DNA of 64,000 nucleotides from an uncultured Bacteroidales bacterium (GTDB lineage Bacteria; Bacteroidota; Bacteroidia; Bacteroidales; WCHB1-69): NCBI GenBank assembly GCA_946186495.1, contig CAMHNQ010000012.1, positions 1 to 64,000 of the forward strand, read 5' to 3'. Shown piece by piece: positions 23,205 to 30,975 of this stretch (position 1 is its first letter; each line of letters starts with the position of its first letter). The notes under the pieces were generated by a model. It saw only the letters and a program-made list of their open reading frames with translations, ran no database searches and was not told where the DNA came from. The position numbers and the translations under genes were made by a program.

Positions 23205-24716
23205 CTAATCCAGAATGTTATCCATGAACAGCCCCACCCTGTTCAGCACGATGCAGGCGCGGCTTTGGTCGATGACGACACGCACCTTCTTCGTGGTGAC
23301 GGTCTCGGTGAGCACAATCCGCTTGTAACCGATAGTGGTCTCCTCGGCGATGGTGCGCCAGTTGCCGTTTTCATCCTCCACCTCAATATGGAACTTCTCC
23401 ACGCGCTGCCCCAGCGGGATGTACTCCTGCAGCATGACGCGGTTGAAGGTCTGCGGCTCGTTGAATATCAATTCCACCCAAGCAGTCGTAACGGTATCGT
23501 CGGTAGCCCAATAGGAGTCATATCGGTCGTCTCTAATCACCCAGTAACCATGATACGGCCATGGTCCACAGCATGTTCTCACACTATTCCAGAACTCCAT
23601 TCGAGGATTTTTGTCATTTGTACGATAATTCGACACCGAAACATAGTTAGCTTTTTTCGCTAAATCATGCGCGAAGATGCTGTCCAGCGCGGCGCGGAAC
23701 TCCATCAGCTGGAGAGAGTCCTCGGCGGGGATGAGGCCGCGGTTGTCGGGCGGCACGTTGAGCAGCAACAACGAATTGCGGCCCACGCTGTTGTAATAGA
23801 TTTCCAGCAGTTCCTGCACGCTTTTCGGGTGCTCGCTCTCGCGCCAGAACCAGCCCGGCCGGATGGAGACGTCCGTCTCGGCGGGAACCCAGCACGCGCC
23901 GTTGTAGTTGCCCGCGTTGAGCGTGTCCTGCGACGGGGCATCGACACCGGGGCCGTAGCCCTTCACATCGAGCCGCGACCAGCAGATGCGCCCGCATCTT
24001 CCCTCCTCGTTGCCGACCCAACGGCATCCCGGACCCACATCACTGAAAATCACGGCATCGGGTTGCAGCCTTTTCGTCTGTCCGTTGAACTTCTTCCAGT
24101 CATAGACCTGCCTCTTGCCATTCGGCCCTTCGCCGTTGGCCCCATCGAACCACTGCTCGAAAATGGGGCCGTAGTTCGTATGGGCGTGCCGCAACGTCTT
24201 GAGGAACACCTTGTTGTACGCCTCCGTGCCGTAGGTGGGCGCGTTGCGGTCCCACGGGGAGATGTAAATGCCGAACTTCACGCCGCCCTTCATACAGGCA
24301 ACGGCTAGTTCGCGCAGCACGTCGCCCTGGCCGTTGCGCCACGCGCTCTCGCGCACCGTGTGCGTGCTCATGGGGTTAGGCCACAGGCAGAAGCCGTCGT
24401 GGTGCTTGGCGGTGAGGATGATGCCCCCGAAACCGGCCTGCTTCGCCACGGAGACCCACTGGTTGCAGTCGAGGGCGGTGGGGTTGAAAATGTCCGCCGC
24501 CTCGGTGCCCTCGCCCCACTCCAGACCGGTGAAGGTGTTGGGGCCGAAATGGCAGAACATGTTCATCTCCATGCGCTGCCAGGCCACCTGCGCGGCCGTC
24601 GGCACGGGACCGTACGGCTTAGGCGGCGCGGCGGGTTTGGGTTGCGGGGGATGCTTCTGCGCTTGGACAGACATCCCCAGCAGGCAGACAAACAGAAGCA
24701 AGGCGGTTCTTCTCAT
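23205..24716 (-). CDS. Alpha-L-fucosidase, GH29
   Basis: The protein has 503 residues with a signal peptide (ALLLFVCLLGMSVQAQ). The GH29 barrel shows FCHFGPNTFTGLEWG, TAKHHDGFCLWP (HHDGF at 105-109) and the probable nucleophile Asp191 in IFEQWFDGANGEG. The C-terminal part (SYWATDDTVTTAWVELIF, LNRVGLFMDN) is a galactose-binding-like F5/8 C-type domain. It removes terminal fucose from glycans in the periplasm or at the surface. Residues of about 365-385 (EFWNSVRTCCGPWPYHGYW) are AT-rich in codon use and look like an insertion relative to the usual family pattern. Confidence 0.88.
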   Translation of the reverse strand: MRRTALLLFVCLLGMSVQAQKHPPQPKPAAPPKPYGPVPTAAQVAWQRMEMNMFCHFGPNTFTGLEWGEGTEAADIFNPTALDCNQWVSVAKQAGFGGIILTAKHHDGFCLWPNPMSTHTVRESAWRNGQGDVLRELAVACMKGGVKFGIYISPWDRNAPTYGTEAYNKVFLKTLRHAHTNYGPIFEQWFDGANGEGPNGKRQVYDWKKFNGQTKRLQPDAVIFSDVGPGCRWVGNEEGRCGRICWSRLDVKGYGPGVDAPSQDTLNAGNYNGACWVPAETDVSIRPGWFWRESEHPKSVQELLEIYYNSVGRNSLLLLNVPPDNRGLIPAEDSLQLMEFRAALDSIFAHDLAKKANYVSVSNYRTNDKNPRMEFWNSVRTCCGPWPYHGYWVIRDDRYDSYWATDDTVTTAWVELIFNEPQTFNRVMLQEYIPLGQRVEKFHIEVEDENGNWRTIAEETTIGYKRIVLTETVTTKKVRVVIDQSRACIVLNRVGLFMDNILD

Positions 24717-24740
24717 AGACAGCGGTTTCAGGCAGCGAAG

Positions 24741-26285
24741 CTATTTATTCTCCTTTCCCGACGTGCGCTTCACGGCGTTCTCAAGGGTCGATTGCTTCAC
24801 GATCTCGGTCATATCCACACCGGTGGCGTCTGCGACCGTGTCCATGGTCTGCTTGATGACGGTGGGAACTTGTCCGGAGATTTGCGCGATGCCGTCGCCG
24901 TTGCCACCGTAGATCCGGACATCTCTGATGGCGCCGATTGGTTCGGCCACAGACTTGGCGATTTCCGGCAGCTTTTCGATGACCATCTGCGCCTTGGCGG
25001 CGTCGCCATATTTCTGGAAAGCGAGGGCCTTCTTCTCCATCGCCTCAGCTTCCGCGATACCGCGTTTCTCGATGGCGGACGCCTCCGCGATACCCTTCTG
25101 CTCGATGGCGTAAGCCTCCGCGTCGGCAAGTTTCTTCTTACCGATGGATTCCTGCTCCATGCGGTACATTTCGGCCTCGGCCTGCGCACGCACGGCACGA
25201 GCACGCTGTTCGGCCTCGTAAGCCTCGGCTTCAGCCTTGCGTTTGCGCTGCTCCAGCTCGGCCGCCGCCTCTATCTCCTTCTGGTATTTCTCGGCGTCGG
25301 CAGTCTTCTGGACTTCAGCTTCCAGCTTGTTCTTCTGAATCTTAACCTGTTCCAGCGTCAGTTCCCCTTCCTTGCGGGCCTTTTCGGTTTCGGCCTCCAC
25401 GGCGGCGGCGTTGATTTCCTTCTGCCGCTCCTGCGTCAGAAGCTGCTTGGTGGCCTCGGCATCGACAGTCTTCTCGTTTACCGTCTTTTGCTGCTCCTGC
25501 TTCTGGATTTCGTACGCGGCGTCGGCCTTGGCGCGCTGGGTGTCCTCCACCACCTTGAGGTTGGCCTTCTTCACGGCCAGTTCATTGTTCTTCTCCGCGA
25601 TGATGGTCTCGTTGAGGACGCGTGCGTCGTTGGCCTCCTTTGCAGCCTCCGACTCGGCGATGGCGATGTCACGCTCGGCCTGCGCCTTGGTGATGGCGGC
25701 CTCCTTGCGGATTTTGAACGTGTTGTCCGCACCGAGGTTCTTGATAAGGCCTTCGTTATCGGTGATATTCTGAATGTTGCACGATATCACCTCGATGCCG
25801 AGCTTCGCCATGTCGGGTGCTGCCTTCTTGGCAATCTGGTCGGAAAAGCCGTCGCGGTCGATGTTCAGCGACTTGAGATCCAACGTGCCGATGATCTCGC
25901 GCATGTTGCCCTCCAAGGAGTCCTTGATCTGTATGGCGATATCCTTCTCCGTCATATTGAGGAAGTTCTTGGCAGCCAGACGGATACCCTCGTCCGTGTT
26001 GATGACGCGTATCTTGGCCACCGCATCGACCACCACGGAGATGAAGTCGTTTGTCGGGACAGGGGTGGAGGTTTTGATATCAACGCTGGTCTGCCCAAGG
26101 AAAACCTTGTCGACCCGTTCAAGGCCGGGAATGCGGAGTCCGCCCTTGCCGATGAGAATACGGGGCTTCCGCGAAAGGCCGGAGATGACGTAGGCGTCTT
26201 TCGGCGGCGCCTTCACGTAACAAATGGCGAGAATCACAATAACAAGAACGATTCCAATTCCGATTAACAAAATAGTGTTTGTCAT
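24741..26285 (-). CDS. Flotillin-like SPFH-domain membrane protein
   Basis: The protein has 514 residues. One N-terminal transmembrane segment (ILLIGIGIVLVIVILAICYV) is followed by an SPFH/band-7 domain (residues about 30-200; PTNDFISVVVDAVAKIRV) and a long Ala/Glu/Lys coiled coil (residues about 215-440; EAEAYEAEQRARAVRAQAEA). The end lies near residue 514 with GKEN. This is the FloT/YuaG layout, which organises membrane microdomains. The NfeD partner usually beside flotillins is missing. The gene diverges from a second SPFH gene across a mirror-image promoter pair. Confidence 0.9.
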   Translation of the reverse strand: MTNTILLIGIGIVLVIVILAICYVKAPPKDAYVISGLSRKPRILIGKGGLRIPGLERVDKVFLGQTSVDIKTSTPVPTNDFISVVVDAVAKIRVINTDEGIRLAAKNFLNMTEKDIAIQIKDSLEGNMREIIGTLDLKSLNIDRDGFSDQIAKKAAPDMAKLGIEVISCNIQNITDNEGLIKNLGADNTFKIRKEAAITKAQAERDIAIAESEAAKEANDARVLNETIIAEKNNELAVKKANLKVVEDTQRAKADAAYEIQKQEQQKTVNEKTVDAEATKQLLTQERQKEINAAAVEAETEKARKEGELTLEQVKIQKNKLEAEVQKTADAEKYQKEIEAAAELEQRKRKAEAEAYEAEQRARAVRAQAEAEMYRMEQESIGKKKLADAEAYAIEQKGIAEASAIEKRGIAEAEAMEKKALAFQKYGDAAKAQMVIEKLPEIAKSVAEPIGAIRDVRIYGGNGDGIAQISGQVPTVIKQTMDTVADATGVDMTEIVKQSTLENAVKRTSGKENK

Positions 26286-26392
26286 AATTATATGATTTTA
26301 GAATTCTGTGACTTAAGTGTTTATGTATCAATACCACAATTCTCCCCTACATTTGCAGGACATCTTTGACATGCATATGCCTATTTCGCGTT

Positions 26393-26449
26393 GCAAAAGT
26401 ACATATTTTTTTTGACAAGCAGCGCATATTGAAAAAAATGTACTTTTGC
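26393..26449. promoter_or_regulatory. Mirror-image divergent promoters of the two SPFH genes
   Basis: GCAAAAGTACAT at 26393-26404 and ATGTACTTTTGC at 26438-26449 are a perfect 12-bp inverted repeat with a 33-nt spacer. Each arm contains a TACTTTTG -7 box: minus strand 26394-26401 for flotillin, plus strand 26441-26448 for the second SPFH gene. The boxes point outward, so the two polymerases would share the spacer for their -33 contacts. Confidence 0.65.
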
Positions 26450-26499
26450 GGTGATATTAAATTGATATTATTTTAATCACAAATCAAAACTCTAATATT

Positions 26500-27471
26500 A
26501 TGAATAACAAAGAGTTCACAAAACAGACATCCGCAGGAAACAATGGTTTTCTGCATTTGGCGACCAATCTCGTCCTGTTCATTTTTTCCATTTGGATCGT
26601 GGTGAGATTAGCCAAACTCGACTGCATGTTGAGTGCCGAGGGGGAAGCCACCCCTTGGATCCTGCTTCCTATTTGCGTCGGTTTTCTGCTTCTTGTCATT
26701 TGGATACTCCACTTATGCGGCTTCATCATCGTGCAGCCCAACGAGTCGCGCGTGCTCACTTTCTTCGGCAAGTACTCCGGTACGGTAAAGCAGAACGGCT
26801 TCTTCTGGGTCAACCCGTTCTACAGCAAGGAGAAGCTCTCGCTTCGCGCGAAGAACATGGACGTGGAGCCCATCAAGGTGAACGACAAGAACGGCAACCC
26901 CATCATGATTGGCTTGGTCTTGGTGTGGAAAATCCACGACACCTACAAGGCCTGCTTCGAGGTGGACTCGGACGTCCGCAGCACCATCACCGAGAATTCG
27001 ATGAAATCGGTCAAAAGTTTCGACTCTTTCGTGCGTGTGCAGAGTGATGCCGCCTTGCGCAAAGTGGCGGGGATGTACGCCTACGACAACATGGATCGCG
27101 AAGACCAGGGGGTGACCTTGCGTTCGGGCGGCGAGGAAATCAACGAGCGGCTGGAAGAGGAGCTGCGCAAGCATCTGGAAATCGCCGGCATCGAGGTCGT
27201 GGAGGCCCGCATCAACTACTTGGCCTATGCCGCCGAAATCGCCAGCGTGATGCTGCGCCGCCAGCAGGCCGACGCCATCATCTCCGCCCGCGAGAAAATC
27301 GTGGAGGGAGCCGTCAGCATGGTCGATCTCGCCCTCAAGAAGCTCTCCGCCGACAAAATCGTGGAGCTCGACGAGGAACGCAAGGCCGCCATGGTCTCCA
27401 ACCTCTTGGTGGTACTCTGCGCCGACGAGTCCGCCTCTCCAGTGATCAACACAGGAACATTATACCAGTAG
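26500..27471 (+). CDS. SPFH/band-7 domain membrane protein
   Basis: The protein has 323 residues. Two N-terminal transmembrane helices (LATNLVLFIFSIWIVVRLA and ILLPICVGFLLLVIWILHL) precede a canonical SPFH domain (VQPNESRVLTFFGKYSGTVKQNGFFWVNPF, then MDVEPIKVNDKNGNPIMIGL). The C-terminus is short (AAEIASVMLRRQQADAIISA), without a long coiled coil. It is therefore a stomatin/prohibitin-like scaffold distinct from the neighbouring flotillin. The stop is 2 nt from the next GTG, so a ribbon-helix-helix protein is translationally coupled. Confidence 0.85.
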   Translation: MNNKEFTKQTSAGNNGFLHLATNLVLFIFSIWIVVRLAKLDCMLSAEGEATPWILLPICVGFLLLVIWILHLCGFIIVQPNESRVLTFFGKYSGTVKQNGFFWVNPFYSKEKLSLRAKNMDVEPIKVNDKNGNPIMIGLVLVWKIHDTYKACFEVDSDVRSTITENSMKSVKSFDSFVRVQSDAALRKVAGMYAYDNMDREDQGVTLRSGGEEINERLEEELRKHLEIAGIEVVEARINYLAYAAEIASVMLRRQQADAIISAREKIVEGAVSMVDLALKKLSADKIVELDEERKAAMVSNLLVVLCADESASPVINTGTLYQ

Positions 27472-27473
27472 AC

Positions 27474-27683
27474 GTGAAGAAGAATTTCGCCTTGAGGCTG
27501 GACGTGGAAGTATTCGAAGCCATCGAAAAATGGGCGGCGGACGAGTTCAGGAGCAACAACGGGCAAATTGAATGGATTCTGAGTTCCGCTCTCAAGAAAG
27601 CCGGACGGATGCCAATAAGAAAAAGCGATCCTCCAGGCAAGCATCGGATGGCAAAAAGGAGCGACACCCCCGATCTTCCCTGA
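27474..27683 (+). CDS. Arc-like ribbon-helix-helix protein
   Basis: The protein has 69 residues from GTG 27474. KKNFALRLDVEVFEAIEKWAADEFRSNNGQIEWILSSALKKAGR fits an Arc/MetJ ribbon-helix-helix: a short beta-strand (FALRLD) and two helices with a Gly-rich turn. The tail is basic and disordered. It starts 2 nt after the SPFH stop and has no ATG option, so it depends on the SPFH gene. It could be an autorepressor of the locus, perhaps acting at the mirror-image promoter. Confidence 0.7.
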   Translation: MKKNFALRLDVEVFEAIEKWAADEFRSNNGQIEWILSSALKKAGRMPIRKSDPPGKHRMAKRSDTPDLP

Positions 27684-27742
27684 CCCCTGCTCTATTTGTG
27701 AAAAATGCACATTTGAAGTGTCTCAAACGGAGAACCTGTTCC

Positions 27743-27785
27743 CCGCAAACCCCGCCCTTAGCCTCCGGCAGGTGCCTCAATGCCG
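27743..27785. repeat. 43-bp dispersed repeat R2, copy b
   Basis: It matches 21896-21938 at 37 of 43 positions (CCGCAAACCCC, TTAGCCTCCGGC, GGTGCC shared). Like the other copy it sits upstream of a -7 element (27893) and a membrane-protein gene. Confidence 0.7.
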
Positions 27786-27892
27786 CTCGTCATGCCGGCA
27801 GACAGCTGGATAGCGGGGAGATGATTCCAGGATCTTTCAAGCCCGACACGAATTTCGGAAACCTTTTTTTAGGTTGCTATCGGGAAAATGAT

Positions 27893-27900
27893 TATCTTTG
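27893..27900 (+). promoter_or_regulatory. -7 element TATCTTTG
   Basis: TATCTTTG lies 22 nt before the ATG at 27922. GTTG at 27873-27876 could be the -33 element. Confidence 0.6.
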
Positions 27901-27921
27901 CGGTTTGGAAATTGCTCCTTT

Positions 27922-28419
27922 ATGGCGAAAAAATCGGGAATGACCAAAGTTTACACGAAAGCCACAAATGTCAAGGTGATTTTAGCAGTGGCGGTGCTGT
28001 TCGGGGCTGCTATGGTTTACGGCCTTTTCACGGTTGACAGCGCCACGGATAGGACCATCTGTGGGACATTGCTCGCACTGTCAGTCCTTGTTTTCGGTAT
28101 GTTCTTTGTTAAGCGGAAAGACAAAATCACGGTGACCTCCAAAACGCTTACCCTGGAGCCGGCGTGGGAGTTGCGGAACGATGGCAAAACGAACAGAATT
28201 GGAACACTTTCTCTTCCTTGGTCCGCCATCAAGACGATTGAAAACAAAAAATGGCGTGGCCAATATTCTCACATCTGTATCCGAACCACCGACAATCGTG
28301 AATTTTTCATTGACTCGGATGGCTATGCCGAAGGAACTTTTGGAACTCCCGGTTACGTTATCGAGCGGGAGTTGGAGTCTTATCGCAGAAAGTTCCGTCA
28401 CCCTTCGTCACGGGCATAA
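27922..28419 (+). CDS. Two-helix membrane protein with PH-like domain
   Basis: The protein has 165 residues from ATG 27922. Two helices (VKVILAVAVLFGAAMVYGLF and TICGTLLALSVLVFGMFF) are followed by a cytosolic domain (DKITVTSKTLTLEPAWELR, LPWSAIKTIENKKWRGQYSH, RTTDNREFFIDSDGYA). The strand pattern resembles the bacterial PH (YdbS-like) domain. Function unknown. The gene has its own promoter and no close operon partner. Confidence 0.6.
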   Translation: MAKKSGMTKVYTKATNVKVILAVAVLFGAAMVYGLFTVDSATDRTICGTLLALSVLVFGMFFVKRKDKITVTSKTLTLEPAWELRNDGKTNRIGTLSLPWSAIKTIENKKWRGQYSHICIRTTDNREFFIDSDGYAEGTFGTPGYVIERELESYRRKFRHPSSRA

Positions 28420-28605
28420 AGCCCCTGCTCTGCACTTAGGCAGTTCCCAACAGCCTGACAAGCGAGTCCGTTTTGAACGGCACAACCCGAAAGCAAGCTG
28501 CCGATTGGACGAAACAGAAAAGAAAGTTGAACCAAACAGAAAGGTCGGTTTGCCGAAACTGTTGCACTTTTGCAGCGTAAAATTCATTCACAAAAAAAGG
28601 TTACA

Positions 28606-28989
28606 ATGAGAAGCAAAATCGAAGACTACAACGCAGTTGTGGAAGCTGCAAGCAAGTTCACCCGGAGCGTTGCCGAGGGCAACAGCAAGTATGCCAAAGA
28701 GTTATTCACCGAAGACGCCTGCCTGTTCGGTTTCCTGAACGGGAAGTTCGAGCGCGGCAGCATCGAGCAGTTCTACCACAATGTCGATACCGTGGGCGCG
28801 GGCGAAGAGTTCAAGACGCGCATCGACGTGCTGGAACTCGAAGAGACCTTGGCCGTGGTCCGTGTCTTGGAAGAGGGCTGGGGCGGCAGCATCGACTTCA
28901 CCGACGTGCTGCTGCTGCTGAAGATCGACGGCCAGTGGAAGTGCGTGGCGAAGGCATACAACCAGAATTCAAACACCATCAAGAAATAA
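28606..28989 (+). CDS. NTF2-like (lumazine-binding-like) protein, cytosolic
   Basis: The protein has 127 residues from ATG 28606. YNAVVEAASKFTRSVAEGNSKY, LFTEDACLFGFLNGKFERGS and DFTDVLLLLKIDGQWKCVAKAY match the alpha+beta cone of SnoaL/NTF2 proteins, closest to the putative lumazine-binding family. There is no signal peptide. It lies 3 nt upstream of a secreted paralogue. The ligand is unknown; such proteins often bind or transform small hydrophobic molecules. Confidence 0.7.
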   Translation: MRSKIEDYNAVVEAASKFTRSVAEGNSKYAKELFTEDACLFGFLNGKFERGSIEQFYHNVDTVGAGEEFKTRIDVLELEETLAVVRVLEEGWGGSIDFTDVLLLLKIDGQWKCVAKAYNQNSNTIKK

Positions 28990-28992
28990 GCC

Positions 28993-29463
28993 ATGAAGAA
29001 ACTTAGAGGTGTCTTGATTCTAGCCATGCTGTTGTGCATCAGTTCAACGACAATGATGGCTCAAACAAGCAAACAAAGTGTAATCAATAAAAACAACGAA
29101 ACAATGAACAAGAACAATGAAAAGATGGCTGCGATCCTTGAAGCAGTGGAACTTTATGCAGAGGCTGGCCGTCAAGGGAGCCGTGAAATTGGCCAGCAGG
29201 CTTTTACCGAACACGCCACCATGTCGTGGGTGGAGAATGGTAAGATTACAACTGTGCCCATCAATTCCCTTTTCGAAGGTCTGGAGCAGACGGGCAAGGA
29301 GGAAGTGACCTACGAGGTGGTGGATGTCAACATCGCGGGCAACATAGCCTTCGTGCGTATCGACTCATGGTTCAGCAAGCTGGGCTCATTCAACGACATG
29401 TTCACCTTGGCCGAACAAAACGGCAAGTGGAAAATCGTTAGCAAGATCTACAGCGTGAAGTAA
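28993..29463 (+). CDS. NTF2-like protein, secreted paralogue
   Basis: The protein has 156 residues with a signal peptide (VLILAMLLCISSTTMMAQ). The mature part (AILEAVELYAEAGRQGSREI, QQAFTEHATMSWVENGK, FTLAEQNGKWKIVSKIY) aligns by eye with the preceding cytosolic NTF2-like protein. The two form a compartment-split pair in one transcript, followed by an AraC regulator gene that may control them. Confidence 0.7.
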   Translation: MKKLRGVLILAMLLCISSTTMMAQTSKQSVINKNNETMNKNNEKMAAILEAVELYAEAGRQGSREIGQQAFTEHATMSWVENGKITTVPINSLFEGLEQTGKEEVTYEVVDVNIAGNIAFVRIDSWFSKLGSFNDMFTLAEQNGKWKIVSKIYSVK

Positions 29464-29475
29464 TCTGAAACTCTC

Positions 29476-29512
29476 TTTGGTCTGCAAGATTTTACTAATT
29501 TTGCAGACCAAA
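29476..29512 (+). promoter_or_regulatory. Palindrome spanning the AraC-gene promoter
   Basis: TTTGGTCTGCAA (29476-29487) and TTGCAGACCAAA (29501-29512) are perfect 12-bp inverted arms. The left arm carries TTTG as a possible -33 element and the right arm overlaps the -7 box TAATTTTG (29496-29503). The ATG follows at 29521. It can act as an operator for autoregulation or as a terminator hairpin for the upstream gene; a following T-tract is short. Confidence 0.6.
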
Positions 29513-29520
29513 TTTCTTTT

Positions 29521-30381
29521 ATGAACAAGATAACGAAATTCCCTTCGGCTCTGATTAGCGGCGGCTGTGCCACGTCGTCGCTCATGCTTGACGGCGGCAG
29601 CATCATCGACCAATGCATCGTGACGGCTGGCGAGAGCGGCACGTTCTTCCTTGAACAGCATCTGCTCTACGTGGTTTTAGGCGGCTCGGTGAAGCTGACT
29701 TGCGGCCGCCAGTCGTGGACGGTAGGCAAGAACGAGATGATTCTGCTGCGCAAGGCTCACAGCGTCAGCTACGAAAAGAAAGGCTCACCCGAAACAGGAC
29801 TCTTCGAGAGCCTGCTGTTCGCCATCAACGACGAACTGCTCAAGGATTTCCTCACCACTCAGCAGGTCAAAGTGCCGCCGATGACGGAAGAGCTTAGCGC
29901 ACAAGTCTCGCCCATGAGCGACCGCCTCGTGGCCTACTGCTGGTCGCTGTCGCCTTACTTCAACGACCCGTCGCAGATCAGTCCCGGACTATTGCGTCTA
30001 AAAGTTATGGAGCTGCTTTACAACGTGATGGACTGCTCGAAGAACATCTTCCGCCAGATGCTCCAGCTGCGTCAGCCCGTCCGGGTTGATGTGCACCGCG
30101 TGGTGGAGGAGAACTACACCTCGCCCATTTCGCTCGAAGAGCTGGCGTACCTCTCCGGCCGTTCGCTTTCCAGCTTCAAGCGCGACTTCCAGAGCATCTA
30201 CGGTGAGCCCCCCGCCACGTGGATCCGCGAGAAACGGCTCTCGAAGGCCCGCCAGATGCTCCAGTCCTCCCAAATGTCCGTCGCCGACGTCGCCTACAGC
30301 CTCGGGTTCGAGAACCCCACCCATTTCAGCCGCATCTTCAAACAGCGATACGGGGTGTCGCCCTCGGCGGTAAATTCGTAG
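29521..30381 (+). CDS. AraC-family transcriptional regulator
   Basis: The protein has 286 residues. The N-terminal half is cupin-like (GESGTFFLEQHLLYVVLGGS, VGKNEMILLRKAHSVSYEKK). The C-terminal double helix-turn-helix from about residue 185 has SLEELAYLSGRSLSSFKRDF and MSVADVAYSLGFENPTHFSR. It starts 57 nt after the secreted NTF2 gene. The inducer is unknown, but sensing the ligand of the NTF2-like pair is a reasonable guess. Confidence 0.88.
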   Translation: MNKITKFPSALISGGCATSSLMLDGGSIIDQCIVTAGESGTFFLEQHLLYVVLGGSVKLTCGRQSWTVGKNEMILLRKAHSVSYEKKGSPETGLFESLLFAINDELLKDFLTTQQVKVPPMTEELSAQVSPMSDRLVAYCWSLSPYFNDPSQISPGLLRLKVMELLYNVMDCSKNIFRQMLQLRQPVRVDVHRVVEENYTSPISLEELAYLSGRSLSSFKRDFQSIYGEPPATWIREKRLSKARQMLQSSQMSVADVAYSLGFENPTHFSRIFKQRYGVSPSAVNS

Positions 30382-30591
30382 CCAGCTTTCTTGCCGAGTT
30401 TCCAGTAGATACGCTTTTTCCTTATTGGATTAAACAAAGACAAAAGTCAAAGATGAAGCGCGAATCATATCCTCACTGTTTATCTCACATGGTAAGAATT
30501 GCGGGATTCTTATCCACATCAGTTTTTCATTGCTTTGCCATAAAATTCAACTTTATCGTTGAGTTTTGCGTGTTTGTATTGATAATAATTG

Positions 30592-30599
30592 TATCTTTG
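30592..30599 (+). promoter_or_regulatory. -7 element TATCTTTG for the toxin-antitoxin pair
   Basis: TATCTTTG lies 21 nt before the toxin-like gene start at 30621. A TTTG at 30573-30576 is 15 nt upstream and may be the -33 element. Confidence 0.6.
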
Positions 30600-30620
30600 C
30601 GCCCATAAAATGAAAGCAAT

Positions 30621-30968
30621 ATGATAACAATTGAAGAAGTTAAAGCGTTTCTGGATCAGTTCAATATCAAGGCAGAAGTGTTCGGGATTGTTTTTAGAGA
30701 CGATCGGCCCAAAAACAGAAAAGCATTGGTGCAGCTGGGTCTTACTCAATTACAGCGTGAAGTAATTGTGAAAAGCCTTCTGCCTCAGGACTATGTGGAA
30801 GGACCTGTGATTGATGTGCTGAACCAAAAAGGAGAGATGTGGGTGTTTGGCAAGGACGTGAAGGGACAAGAAGTGTATATCAAAATCACTTTGGGCTATG
30901 AAAATGGCCAAACTATCTGTATATCGTTTCATATTGCAGAGCGTCCGTTGACGTATCCATTTAAATAA
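30621..30968 (+). CDS. MqsR-like putative RNase toxin
   Basis: The protein has 115 residues. The pattern GLTQLQREVIVKSLLPQDYV, then MWVFGKDVKGQEVYIKITL and ICISFHIAERPL follows the MqsR/RelE-like toxin plan: helices, a DxY segment, then antiparallel strands ending in a VSFH/K-type strand. It lacks any signal peptide. The Panacea-domain antitoxin gene starts 7 nt downstream. The order, toxin first, is the same as in mqsRA. MqsR cleaves mRNA at GCU; whether this protein does is unknown. Confidence 0.6.
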   Translation: MITIEEVKAFLDQFNIKAEVFGIVFRDDRPKNRKALVQLGLTQLQREVIVKSLLPQDYVEGPVIDVLNQKGEMWVFGKDVKGQEVYIKITLGYENGQTICISFHIAERPLTYPFK

Positions 30969-30975
30969 TAACGTT

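Noticed and set aside
24360-26267. 635-aa plus-strand ORF
   Set aside because: It runs antisense across the fucosidase start and the flotillin coiled coil. The low-complexity Leu/Gly text comes from reversed Ala/Glu/Lys codons.
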